A stretch of DNA of 38,413 nucleotides from NCBI RefSeq assembly GCF_003481985.1, contig NZ_QUMD01000031.1, positions 1-38,413 on the forward strand, given 5' to 3'. Positions 15,715 through 24,682 of the stretch are shown here, one piece after another. The stretch's first letter is position 1; every line of letters starts with the position of its first letter. The notes below the pieces were generated by a model, which had not been told where the DNA came from, did no database searches, and saw only the letters and a program-made list of their open reading frames with translations. The position numbers and the translations under genes were made by a program. The DNA comes from Clostridium sp. OF09-36. Lineage in GTDB: Bacteria; Bacillota; Clostridia; Lachnospirales; Lachnospiraceae.

Positions 15715-15881
15715 TAAGTAGCTCTCCATCCGGTTGGATGACAGTTACAGGATTCTTCACCCTGTCCCCAGATAAATGACTTCCAGACCGTCCTCTATCT
15801 TCGGCGCCCGCCCTTTCAAAGAATCCTCTTCTGCTTCTGGTGCATCCGATTCTTTACTCATGCTTCGCGCAACCTCTACTT
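15715..15881 (-). promoter_or_regulatory. Lysine riboswitch (L-box)
   Basis: On the minus strand AAGTAG (15881 onward) pairs with CTACTT (near 15716) as helix P1. Inside are the conserved L-box blocks: AGAGGTTGCGCGAAGCATGA, later AAAGGGCGGGCGCCGAAG, then GTGAAGAATCCTGTAAC, and finally GGAGAGCTAC. A promoter lies just upstream and a terminator just downstream. High lysine is expected to favour termination and shut off dapA and dapB. Confidence 0.85.
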
Positions 15882-15896
15882 GCCTGTTTATGTATA

Positions 15897-15925
15897 ATAC
15901 TAGCATTAACCATTTTAATTGTCAA
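15897..15925 (-). promoter_or_regulatory. Promoter of the L-box/dapA transcript
   Basis: The minus strand has consensus TTGACA (15925-15920), a 17-base spacer and TAGTAT (15902-15897). Transcription would start about ten bases before the riboswitch. Confidence 0.72.
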
Positions 15926-15932
15926 CTTAAAC

Positions 15933-16430
15933 CTATCTGGAACAGGTGGAACAATCTACATATTCCACTTTATCTGCGATCCGGTGGATGCCTTCCGGCA
16001 GTACCTTTCCGGTCACAATGACCTGGACCTGGTCACGGCAGTTTAAAATGCCCTCCAGTTCCTCTTCCGTTACGATATTCTGGTCAACCAGCCCAAGGGC
16101 TTCATCGAGAACCAGAAGATCACACTCCTCTGTGGTCAGTACCTTCTTTGCATAATTTAATCCATTGCGGATATTGACTTGCTCATCTTTCTTTTCAGAA
16201 TCACTTAACTCTGCAAAGTAGCGGTCTGATTTTTCGAAGCGGAATATCTTCAGTTCCGGCTCCATTCGCTTTAATACGTCCAGATTTCCTGTTTTCTCAC
16301 TGCCTTTTAAAAACTGGATCACGATCACGGTTTTCTGCTCTGTGAGCGCCTGGAGCGCTCTGCCAAGGGCCATCGCTGTCTTTCCTGAGCTGTCTTTGCC
16401 GCAGATGACCTCTAGTCTTCCTGTACTCAT
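15933..16430 (-). CDS. CobA/CobO/BtuR-family ATP:corrinoid adenosyltransferase-like protein
   Basis: The 165-residue protein has the layout of the short P-loop adenosyltransferases that make adenosylcobalamin. A phosphate-binding loop GKDSSGKTAMALGRA is near residue 11, then VIVIQFLKGSEKTGNL, DLLVLDEALGLVDQNIVTEE with the Walker-B-like acidic pair, and VIVTGKVLPEGIHRIAD. The usual loop is GxGKGKTTAA; here it is KDSSGKTA, so substrate use may differ. No other cobalamin gene is nearby. AGAGGTG precedes the ATG. The stop lies just upstream of the dapA promoter. Confidence 0.75.
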   Translation of the reverse strand: MSTGRLEVICGKDSSGKTAMALGRALQALTEQKTVIVIQFLKGSEKTGNLDVLKRMEPELKIFRFEKSDRYFAELSDSEKKDEQVNIRNGLNYAKKVLTTEECDLLVLDEALGLVDQNIVTEEELEGILNCRDQVQVIVTGKVLPEGIHRIADKVEYVDCSTCSR

Positions 16431-16591
16431 CGCTTTTGCACCTCTGTTTTTCTTAGCATCGTTTATACAAGCGTGCTAATCGTAACACATTCCCATGTGA
16501 TTTGCAAGTTAATCTGTTAAGACTGCGGCTATTCTTATTGCGGTTCACATACATAAATCCGCCAGCACAGCCGCGCTGATGCTTCGCATCC

Positions 16592-17233
16592 TCACACTTC
16601 CTCTTCCGGATCCCCGCATTCCAGCTTGCTGATGGAAACCTCGTAAGCCACCCGCTTCTCGCACTCAGTCTCGCTGAGTTTTTTGGTGTACTCCCGGCTC
16701 TGCACACGGCCCCATACGCGCACTCTGGTTCCCACCTCGAAGCCAGAAGCAAACCGCGCATTTCTGCCCCAGGCAATGCACGGGATATAGTCTGACTTGC
16801 CGTAAGGGCGGTTGACTGCCAAAAGCAGATCTGCAATCTCCCTTCCAAGCGGCGTTTTCCGGTAAACCGGTGCCTTACAGATGTAACCATCCAGAAAGAT
16901 CTGGTTCGTCTTGGTATAATCCGTAAATTTCTCCATAAAATGGATTTCCCGTACAAACACCGACAGTACCAGACGGTTTTTTATTCCTTCATGGCGGTTA
17001 TAGGAACGGAACTGGCCAATGGCCTCCACCGTGCAGCCAATATAATCTTCCTTGACATCCAAAAGGCGCTCTGAGATCATGAGCGGGATGATATCGGCCT
17101 GCTCGCTTAAACGGCTCACTGCCACGTTCACAAGATAAAAGCCCTCTCCAAATACTTCGTGGCTGAAGGTAAACCCGGAAATGATTTCTCCGATCACACT
17201 CACCTTATTGTTTTCGATCACTTTTTCTGACAT
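16592..17233 (-). CDS. Single-stranded-DNA-binding protein with two OB-fold halves
   Basis: The 213-residue protein begins MSEKVIENNKVSVIGEIISG. Both halves show the SSB pattern. The first (about residues 10-100) has FYLVNVAVSRLSEQADIIPL. The second (about 105-205) has NQIFLDGYICKAPVYRKTPL, IADLLLAVNRPYGKSDYIPC, then IAWGRNARFASGFEVGTRV. The second half is the closer match to classical SSB. Many Clostridia carry such a two-domain SSB besides the canonical ssb gene. The acidic C-terminal tip DDDIPF is absent; the protein ends ECGDPEEEV. It stands alone between the adenosyltransferase and MATE genes. Confidence 0.78.
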   Translation of the reverse strand: MSEKVIENNKVSVIGEIISGFTFSHEVFGEGFYLVNVAVSRLSEQADIIPLMISERLLDVKEDYIGCTVEAIGQFRSYNRHEGIKNRLVLSVFVREIHFMEKFTDYTKTNQIFLDGYICKAPVYRKTPLGREIADLLLAVNRPYGKSDYIPCIAWGRNARFASGFEVGTRVRVWGRVQSREYTKKLSETECEKRVAYEVSISKLECGDPEEEV

Positions 17234-17382
17234 AGTATTTTCTCTCCTCTTCCCATTTCTTTTAGCTCTCAGCTATTATCATATTTACGGAAAAATGAGA
17301 AAAAATATTCAGGTTTTCGCTCGACAAATGGCGGCAAAATGTTACATTTCCCAGACAAAAAATCCAAAAACAGTCAAATTCA

Positions 17383-18732
17383 TCACGTTTCATTTTTATG
17401 AAAAGCAGTGAACGCAAAACGTCCCACAAGAAAAGCAGAAACAACAGCCGAGATCCACTCGCTGATCCAGAATCCGTGCCAAACTCCCACCGGGCCCATG
17501 ATTCGGTTTAAGATCCAGGCAGCCGGCAGGATCACCACCAGGTAGCGGCACAGGGAAATAATCAGGGAGGACATGCCCATTCCAAGGCCCTCAAACGCAC
17601 CGCTGGCTGTCACGGACACCGAGGAGACCAGAAATCCCAGACAGATCAAGCGTAATGCCTGTGCTCCCGCTGCCACGGTTTCCGGGTTTGCGGTAAACAG
17701 CTGCATAAGCTGCTTTGCAAAAAGCAGGCAGCCAAAGGTTCCTATCGTCATAATGACCACGCACATCATCAGGGTCAGTTCAAACAGCCTGCGCACCCGC
17801 TTCATTTCTTTTGCCCCATAGTTGTATCCGATCAGCGGACGCAGTCCCTGTACAATGCCGCTGGCCGGAAGATACAGGAAGGTCTGAAGCTTATAATAGA
17901 TTCCAAGCACCAGCACATAACTGCCGGAAGCTGCAGCAAGAATGCCGTTTAATGCGGTGATCAGAAAGGAAGGCAGCGCTATGTTTAAGATAGCCGGAAT
18001 GCCGATCTCATACAGCTTCTTTAAGATTTCTCCATTTGGCTGCAGGTCCTGTCTGGTAAATTTGACCGGGAACGGTTTTCCCACATACATCAGCAGATAT
18101 ACTGCCAGGGAAACCACCTGGCCGATCCCCGTTGCGATCGCCGCCCCGGTAATCCCCATTGCCGGAAAAATGCCGATTCCAAAGATCATCAGAGGGTCCA
18201 GGATAATGTTAGCGATACAGCCGCAAAGCAGGCTTGTCATGGCAACTTTCATGCGCCCTACCGCCTGAAAAAGCTTCTCAAAAAATAATCCCACCATGAT
18301 CACCGGTGCAAACGAAAAAGCAATGGAAGCATAGCGGATTGCCAGCGCCTTTACGTCTTCATCACCCGTAAACATATTTAAAAAATGCGGCATGACCAGA
18401 AGGGAAAGCACCGCCAGAACGACACCGTGGACCAGGCAGCAGAAAAGCCCCTGCCCCGCTGCATTTCCGGCTTTTTTCTTATTTCCGGCACCCAGATACA
18501 GCGATACCAGTGCATTGATGCCCACACCAAAGCCAATGGCAGCAGCACTGATAAAGTTCTGCACCGGATAGACCAGGGAAAGGGCCGTCATGGCGTTTTC
18601 ACTGATCTTTGCCACAAAAAAACTGTCGATAATGTTGTAAAGGGAATTGACCAGCATAGACACTACCATCGGCAAGGCCATCGACAACAGCAGTGGGAAT
18701 ACCGATTTTTCTTTCATATATGTATCTGTCAT
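17383..18732 (-). CDS. MATE-family multidrug/cation antiporter
   Basis: The 449-residue protein has about 12 hydrophobic segments and the two-fold repeat of MATE exporters. It begins MTDTYMKEKSVFPLLLSMAL, then MLVNSLYNIIDSFFVAKI, with the second-half counterpart GIVQGLRPLIGYNYGAKEMK. MATE proteins expel organic cations using a Na+ or H+ gradient across the cytoplasmic membrane. GAAAGGAG lies before the ATG. It is a different branch from the MATE gene at 27757-29076, which belongs to the mobile element. Substrate cannot be told from sequence. Confidence 0.9.
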   Translation of the reverse strand: MTDTYMKEKSVFPLLLSMALPMVVSMLVNSLYNIIDSFFVAKISENAMTALSLVYPVQNFISAAAIGFGVGINALVSLYLGAGNKKKAGNAAGQGLFCCLVHGVVLAVLSLLVMPHFLNMFTGDEDVKALAIRYASIAFSFAPVIMVGLFFEKLFQAVGRMKVAMTSLLCGCIANIILDPLMIFGIGIFPAMGITGAAIATGIGQVVSLAVYLLMYVGKPFPVKFTRQDLQPNGEILKKLYEIGIPAILNIALPSFLITALNGILAAASGSYVLVLGIYYKLQTFLYLPASGIVQGLRPLIGYNYGAKEMKRVRRLFELTLMMCVVIMTIGTFGCLLFAKQLMQLFTANPETVAAGAQALRLICLGFLVSSVSVTASGAFEGLGMGMSSLIISLCRYLVVILPAAWILNRIMGPVGVWHGFWISEWISAVVSAFLVGRFAFTAFHKNET

Positions 18733-18793
18733 AGTAAACTCCTTTCGAAATTATAAGAGTACGCGCCACTGGCGCCTCCTCGATATACAATGC

Positions 18794-18841
18794 AAAAAAC
18801 GCCACACAGCATCCTCCCGTACGGGAAGGGGCTGTGTGGCG
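18794..18841 (-). terminator. typA terminator
   Basis: CGCCACACAGC (18800-18810) pairs perfectly with GCTGTGTGGCG (18831-18841). On the minus strand the stem is followed by TTTTTTGC. It lies about 60 bases after the typA stop. Confidence 0.85.
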
Positions 18842-18900
18842 AAAAATAGCTTGGCTTTACTAGAAAAGTCCACACCAGGTTTTAGGGAATCTGGCAATAT

Positions 18901-20729
18901 TTATTTTTTAAAGGATGCTCTCTTACGCATGGTCGGATCCAGGATCTTCTTGCGGATACGCAGGTTCTCCGGGGTTACCTCAAGAAGCTCGTCGGTATCG
19001 ATGAACTCCAGGCACTGCTCCAGGCTCATGATCTTCTTCGGAACCAGCTTCAATGCCTCATCAGCACTGGAGGAACGGGTGTTGGTCAGCTTCTTGGTCT
19101 TGCAGACATTGACCTCGATATCCTCGGTCTTCGGGTTCTGGCCGATGACCATACCGGAGTAAACCTTCTCGCCCGGTCCCACAAAGAGGATACCGCGCTC
19201 CTGGGCGTTGAACAGGCCGTAGGTGATGGTCTCACCGCTCTCGTAAGCGATCAGGGAACCGGTCTTACGGTAGCTTAACTCACCCTTGAACGGGCCGTAA
19301 CCATCGAAAATGGTGTTGATGATACCGTTACCCTTGGTATCGGTCATGAACTCACCACGATAGCCGATCAGACCTCTTGCCGGGATGGAGAACTCCAGAC
19401 GGGTATATCCGCCGTTTGCCGGGCTCATGCCCTGCAGCTCACCCTTTCTGGAGGTCAGCTTCTGGATTACCGCACCGGTAAACTCCTCCGGAACGTCGAT
19501 GTAAGCTAACTCCATCGGCTCTAACTTCTGGTTGCGCTCGTTGTATTTGTAAAGAACCTCAGCCTTGCTGACTGCGAACTCAAAGCCCTCACGGCGCATA
19601 TTCTCGATCAGGACAGACAGATGCAGCTCACCACGTCCGGAAACCTTAAAGCAATCCGGGGACTCGGTCTCTTCTACACGCAGGCTGACATCGGTGTTCA
19701 GTTCGCGGAACAGACGCTCTCTTAAATGACGGGAGGTAACGAACTTACCCTCCTGGCCTGCAAGCGGGCTGTCATTTACCATGAAGTTCATGGCGATCGT
19801 CGGCTCAGAAATCTTCTGGAACGGAATGGATTCCGGATTCTCCGGGGAACAGATAGTATCACCAATGTGAAGGTCTGCGATACCGGATACTGCAACAATA
19901 TCACCGATGGTTGCCTCCTGAACCTCTACACGCTTTAAGCCGTCGAACTGGTACAGCTTACCAATCTTCACGCGGCGCATCTTGTCCGGATCGTGATGGT
20001 TTACGATCACGCAGTCCTGGTTTACTTGATGCTTCCGTTGTCGATTTTGCCGACACCGATACGGCCAACAAACTCGTTGTAGTCAATGGTGCTGATGAGC
20101 ATCTGGGTATCTGCATCCGGGTCTCCTTCCGGAGCCGGGATATAGTTTACGATGGTTTCAAACAGCGGGCTCATATCTACTTCCGGATCGTCCAGCTCTT
20201 TCTTTGCAAAACCTGCACGGGCAGATGCAAATACGAACGGGCAGTCTAACTGCTCGTCGGATGCGTCCAGATCCATAAACAGCTCTAATACCTCATCGAT
20301 CACCTCGGTCGGTCTTGCTTCCGGACGGTCGATCTTGTTGATGCAGACGATAACAGACAGGTCCAGATCCAGTGCCTTCTGCAGCACGAATTTGGTCTGC
20401 GGCATCGGTCCCTCATATGCGTCTACAACCAGGATAACACCGTTTACCATCTTCAGTACACGCTCAACCTCGCCGCCGAAGTCTGCATGTCCTGGGGTGT
20501 CGATGATGTTGATCTTCTTATCTTTATAAAATACTGCTGTGTTCTTGGAAAGAATGGTGATTCCACGCTCACGCTCAATATCGTTGGAGTCCATGACACG
20601 CTCTGCCACTTCCTGGTTTGCACGGAAAACGCCGCTCTGCTTTAACAGTTCATCTACCAGAGTGGTTTTACCATGGTCAACGTGGGCAATGATCGCGATG
20701 TTACGGATGTCTTCTCTCTTCATTTTCAT
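18901..20729 (-). pseudogene. typA: TypA/BipA ribosome-associated GTPase, single-base frameshift
   Basis: Two adjoining frames make one TypA of about 609 residues. The N-terminal frame (20729-20022) carries the G domain: AHVDHGKTTLVD, ERERGITI, DTPGHADFGGEVER, NKIDRPEARP. The C-terminal frame (open through 20010 to 18901) carries domains II-V, including GRGELHLSVLIENMRREGFE, ARGLIGYRGEFMTDTKGNG and RIRKKILDPTMRKRASFKK. At 20024-20025 the DNA reads ATCAAGTAAACC where ATCAAGGTAAACC would keep IDNGSIKVNQDCVIVNHHD in frame. One G is missing. BipA is involved in ribosome assembly under stress and is usually dispensable, so a real null is possible, as is a sequencing error. Confidence 0.92.
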
Positions 20730-20760
20730 AGTCGTAATAATCCTCTTTCTCTTTAAAAAA

Positions 20761-20788
20761 ACTAAGGACTTGTTGCCAGGTCCTTAGT
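20761..20788 (-). terminator. Terminator after the YigZ-family gene
   Basis: ACTAAGGAC (20761-20769) pairs perfectly with GTCCTTAGT (20780-20788). On the minus strand a run of T follows (20760-20755). Confidence 0.85.
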
Positions 20789-20882
20789 TTCACGTCATTC
20801 ATCACAAGTTATTAATATAGCATTCTGGTGAACGGAATGCAAGCGTTTTTTCCTCAATTGCAGGGCTTTTTCTGTTTAAATT

Positions 20883-21533
20883 TTAAAACAGGACCAGTTC
20901 CCCGTCTGCAAAGCCATAATAGCATTCCTTTTCCCGGGTAATCACAGCTTTGCCGCCAGTCTTTTCGGTGATCTGGGCAACCAGGGAACCCTCTTTTTCG
21001 AGCGGCACCATGCAGACAACATCTACTGCATCGGTGTACTGGGTATCCAGAACCGGGATCTCCATCTGCGCATTGATGTACTGGATCTTGCCAATGCCAT
21101 TGTAATCGGTATGGATCTTCAATTCCACACCCGGACATTTCTCCACGATCACGCTGTTTTTGAGTCCCTCCTGCACTGCGCCGGAATATGCACGCACCAG
21201 TCCGCCGGTTCCAAGCAGGGTTCCGCCAAAATAACGGGTCACCACGACACAGATGTTTTTCACTTCTGCACCCAAAAGCACATCCAGCATTGGGCGTCCT
21301 GCCGTCTGGGCCGGCTCCCCATCGTCACTGCAGCGCTGCACCTGGCCGCGCTCCCCGATCACATAAGCCGAGCAGTTATGCCGGGCATCCCAGTATTTCT
21401 TTTTCATCTCATCGATAAAAGCGACGGCATCTTCTTCGCTCTCTACCGGTCTTGTGGTAGCAATGAAGCGGGATTTTTTCTCGGTTAATTCCCCTTCTCC
21501 GCCCTCATAAAGAATTTTATATCGTTCCATCAT
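20883..21533 (-). CDS. YigZ/IMPACT family protein
   Basis: The 216-residue protein begins MMERYKILYEGGEGELTEKK and contains the UPF0029/IMPACT N-terminal domain: KKSRFIATTRPV, ARHNCSAYVIG, SDDGEPAQTAGRPMLDVL and VVVTRYFGGTLLGTGGLVRA. A C-terminal EF-G-like domain follows (from about 135). These proteins are conserved and linked loosely to translation control; the biochemical role is uncertain. The frame is open to 21554 (seven more residues). I start at 21533 because homologues begin there, although the ribosome binding site (AGGAAGTAG) is not well placed. It is divergent from the PBP gene. Confidence 0.85.
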   Translation of the reverse strand: MMERYKILYEGGEGELTEKKSRFIATTRPVESEEDAVAFIDEMKKKYWDARHNCSAYVIGERGQVQRCSDDGEPAQTAGRPMLDVLLGAEVKNICVVVTRYFGGTLLGTGGLVRAYSGAVQEGLKNSVIVEKCPGVELKIHTDYNGIGKIQYINAQMEIPVLDTQYTDAVDVVCMVPLEKEGSLVAQITEKTGGKAVITREKECYYGFADGELVLF

Positions 21534-21681
21534 GGGTATACTACTTCCTATCATCCTGTTTCTTTTACGATTCGCTTCTCTCGTTCCCTATCATACCAGT
21601 AAAGAAGACTTCTGGCAAGAAGCAACATGACTGCCCATGTGTTTCGCAGACACCAACGGATTTTGCCGAAGCTTCGCACGG

Positions 21682-21710
21682 TTGAATTATCAGAATCATT
21701 TTGGTATAAT
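21682..21710 (+). promoter_or_regulatory. PBP gene promoter
   Basis: TTGAAT (21682-21687), a 17-base spacer and consensus TATAAT (21705-21710) lie about 115 bases before the start codon. Confidence 0.7.
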
Positions 21711-21825
21711 GATAGACGGATTTTTATGTTGTTCACGCATGATACAAACAACATTTTATCCCCCATCAGCAGCTGTCAGACCTCTTTACAGCTGCCAGTA
21801 CACATCCTGAAAAGGAGGATTCCGA

Positions 21826-24513
21826 ATGAATTATGGAAAAAACGCTACAGAAAAGCGTTTGCAGGCTGCCGAGTCGCGGGGCCGGAAATACCGCTCCCGT
21901 ATTTTTCTCACCTTTGCAAAAACCTGCTGCGTACTCTGTCTGTTCTGCGTTCTGGTCATATCCAGTATTGGCATCGGCATTGTCATGGGTATCATCGACA
22001 ATTCCCCGGAGCTGAATGTGGATAGTATCGTACCCATCGGCTATGCCACTACCGTTTATGACAGTGCCGGAAACTTAACCGACACGCTGGTAACTGCAGG
22101 CTCCAACCGGGAAGAAGCCACCTACGACGAGCTTCCCCAGGACCTGATCAATGCCTTCGTTGCCATTGAGGATTCCCGTTTCTGGACCCACAACGGCATC
22201 GACCTGCGTTCCATCTCCCGTGCCGCAGTCGGCGTGCTGACCGGCGAGAACCGCGGAGGCGGAAGTACCATTACCCAGCAGCTCATCAAAAACAATATGT
22301 TCAACGGCGGCATGGAAACCAGCTTCGGTGCCAAGCTCGAGCGAAAGCTCCAGGAGCAGTACCTGGCACTCCAGCTGACAAAATCCATGGACCGCAAGCT
22401 GATCTTAACCAACTATTTAAACACCATCAACCTGGGCAATAACGCCCTTGGTGTCAAGGTTGCAGCCCGGCGCTATTTTAATAAGGATGTTTCCGACTTA
22501 ACACTCTCGGAATGCACCGTCATTGCCGGCATCACCCAGAATCCGTCCCGCCTAAACCCGATCAGCGGGCAGGAGGCCAACGCCGAAAAACGGAAGGTGA
22601 TCCTGCAGTATATGTTTGAACAGGGCTATATCACCAAGGCCCAGCAGGAGGAAGCCCTGGCAGACGATGTCTATGCCCGCATCCAGATGGTCGACACCGT
22701 TTCCAAAGAAAGCTCCACTCCATACAGCTACTTTACCGATGAGCTGACCCAGCAGGTAAAGGATACACTAATGGAAAAGCTCGGCTACACCGAGACCCAG
22801 GCACACAACCTGCTCTACAGCGGCGGTCTTCAGATCTACACCACCCAGGACCCTGCGATCCAGGCCATTGTAGACGAAGAGGTCAATGACCCTGCAAACT
22901 ACTCTGCTGCCCGCTACAGCGTGGAATACCGTCTCTCTGTAACCCATGCCGACGGCACCACGGAGCACTTTTCAGAGAAGAATTTAAAATCCTGGCACGC
23001 TTCCACTCTAAACCCGGGATGGGACGGTCTCTACAACAGCGAGGCGGAAGCAGACGCAGATATGGAGGCCTATAAAGCAGCCATCCTGCAGGAAGGGGAT
23101 ACCGTAATCGGCGAACGCTCCAGCAAGGTACTGGAACCTCAGGTTTCCTTCGTCATCATGGACCAGAAAACCGGACAAGTGAAAGCGATCAGCGGCGGAC
23201 GCGGCACCAAGACAGCCAGCCTGACCTTAAACCGCGCTACCGACACGACCAGACAGCCTGGTTCTACCTTTAAGGTCATTACTGCATTCGCCCCGGCCCT
23301 GGACACCTGTGGGGCTACACTTGGAAGCGTTTACTACGATGCTCCATTCACTGTGGGGACAAAAACCTTTAAAAACTGGTACAAGCAGGGTTATCTTGGC
23401 TACTCCAGCATCCGCGACGGTATCATCTATTCCATGAACATTGTTGCCGTGCGCACCATGATGGAAACCGTAAGCCCACAGCTCGGTGTGGAATACGCCA
23501 AGAACTTCGGCATCACCACCCTGACGGACACCGACATGAACGCAGCAACAGCCCTTGGCGGTATCACCAACGGTGTCACCAACCTAGAGCTGACCTCCGC
23601 CTTTGCCTCCATCGCAAACGGGGGACTTTATACCAAGCCGGTCTTCTTCACGAAGATCCTGGACCACGATGGAAAGCTTCTGATCGATAATGAGCCGGAA
23701 ACCCACCGCGTTTTAAAGGATTCCACTGCATTCTTACTGACGGATGCCATGGAGGATTCCATGCAGCCTAACCACATTTTCGCAAGCTCCGGTGTCAGCG
23801 TCAGCTCCACCAGTACCCGCGCCGCACTGCCAAACATGTCTGCTGCCGGTAAGAGTGGTACGACCAGCAACAACAACGATATCTGGTTTATCGGCTATAC
23901 ACCTTATTACACTGCCGGTGTGTGGGGCGGCTGCGATGAGAACCAGAAGCTGACCGCACAGAACGGCGGAACCTCCTTCCACAAGGATATCTGGCGCAAG
24001 ATCATGACCCGTGTCCACGAGGGATTGAGTGACCCGGGCTTCACCGTTCCGGACAGCATCGAAACCGCAGAGATCTGCCGCAAATCCGGCAAGCTGGCCA
24101 TTCCGGGTGTCTGCTCCCACGACCCGCGTGGTGACGCTGTCTACACGGAATACTTTGCCAAGGGAACCGTACCGACAGAGATGTGCAACACCCATGTGCT
24201 CACAACCGTCTGCAGCGTAACCGGACTCCTTCCGGGCCCGAACTGCCCGAAGACCTCCCATGTGCGTATTGCCCTGCCAGCTGACGAGGAAGGCGAGACC
24301 GACGATTCCAAATACGCAATGCCAACCAAACGCTGCTCCGGCCACACAAGCGTTACCATCGATCCGTCCTATCTGGGACCGGACGATGCAGGCACCACCT
24401 CCGGAAGCTCTGGAAGCTCCGGCGGCTCCGGAACTGCCGTTCCAGGTCTTGGGCCTGGCGGTGCAAGCACCCGCCCTTCTTCCGCGGTATCGAATGGGCC
24501 TGGACGGGACTAG
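21826..24513 (+). CDS. Class A penicillin-binding protein (PBP1A type): peptidoglycan glycosyltransferase/transpeptidase
   Basis: The 895-residue bifunctional enzyme polymerises and cross-links peptidoglycan. A cytoplasmic basic stretch precedes one transmembrane helix (about residues 28-55). The GT51 domain holds the catalytic Glu in FVAIEDSRFW (about 113) and STITQQLIKNNMF. The transpeptidase domain has the active-site Ser in RQPGSTFK (about 479), SMN in IYSMNIVAVR and KSGTT (about 676). The tail is unusual: after PTEMCNTHVLTTVCSVTGLL and further Cys-Pro motifs, it ends in a Gly/Ser/Pro-rich stretch (SGSSGSSGGSG) of about 45 residues. AAAAGGAGG precedes the ATG. It is a single-gene unit closed by a bidirectional terminator. 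Confidence 0.95.
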   Translation: MNYGKNATEKRLQAAESRGRKYRSRIFLTFAKTCCVLCLFCVLVISSIGIGIVMGIIDNSPELNVDSIVPIGYATTVYDSAGNLTDTLVTAGSNREEATYDELPQDLINAFVAIEDSRFWTHNGIDLRSISRAAVGVLTGENRGGGSTITQQLIKNNMFNGGMETSFGAKLERKLQEQYLALQLTKSMDRKLILTNYLNTINLGNNALGVKVAARRYFNKDVSDLTLSECTVIAGITQNPSRLNPISGQEANAEKRKVILQYMFEQGYITKAQQEEALADDVYARIQMVDTVSKESSTPYSYFTDELTQQVKDTLMEKLGYTETQAHNLLYSGGLQIYTTQDPAIQAIVDEEVNDPANYSAARYSVEYRLSVTHADGTTEHFSEKNLKSWHASTLNPGWDGLYNSEAEADADMEAYKAAILQEGDTVIGERSSKVLEPQVSFVIMDQKTGQVKAISGGRGTKTASLTLNRATDTTRQPGSTFKVITAFAPALDTCGATLGSVYYDAPFTVGTKTFKNWYKQGYLGYSSIRDGIIYSMNIVAVRTMMETVSPQLGVEYAKNFGITTLTDTDMNAATALGGITNGVTNLELTSAFASIANGGLYTKPVFFTKILDHDGKLLIDNEPETHRVLKDSTAFLLTDAMEDSMQPNHIFASSGVSVSSTSTRAALPNMSAAGKSGTTSNNNDIWFIGYTPYYTAGVWGGCDENQKLTAQNGGTSFHKDIWRKIMTRVHEGLSDPGFTVPDSIETAEICRKSGKLAIPGVCSHDPRGDAVYTEYFAKGTVPTEMCNTHVLTTVCSVTGLLPGPNCPKTSHVRIALPADEEGETDDSKYAMPTKRCSGHTSVTIDPSYLGPDDAGTTSGSSGSSGGSGTAVPGLGPGGASTRPSSAVSNGPGRD

Positions 24514-24580
24514 GTGTTGCTGACACTTCCGCATTGTGAACCATAGCGCCACTGGCGTCTCCATGATATCCATTTACACA

Positions 24581-24619
24581 AAAATGCAGGAAAACCTCTC
24601 CGGCTTTCCTGCATTTTTT
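24581..24619. terminator. Bidirectional terminator between convergent genes
   Basis: AAAATGCAGGAAA and TTTCCTGCATTTT form a 13-bp stem, with T runs on both strands. It serves the PBP gene (plus) and the SLC13-type gene (minus). Confidence 0.85.
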
Positions 24620-24682
24620 ATATTGCATTTCTTATATTTCGAAACAACTCTTTTTACCGGTATTCTTTCGCAATCCTCCGTT

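Noticed and set aside
23734..24573. Open frame of 279 codons on the minus strand
   Set aside because: It is antisense to the transpeptidase part of the PBP gene and composed of Gly/Ala/Arg typical of a high-GC shadow frame.
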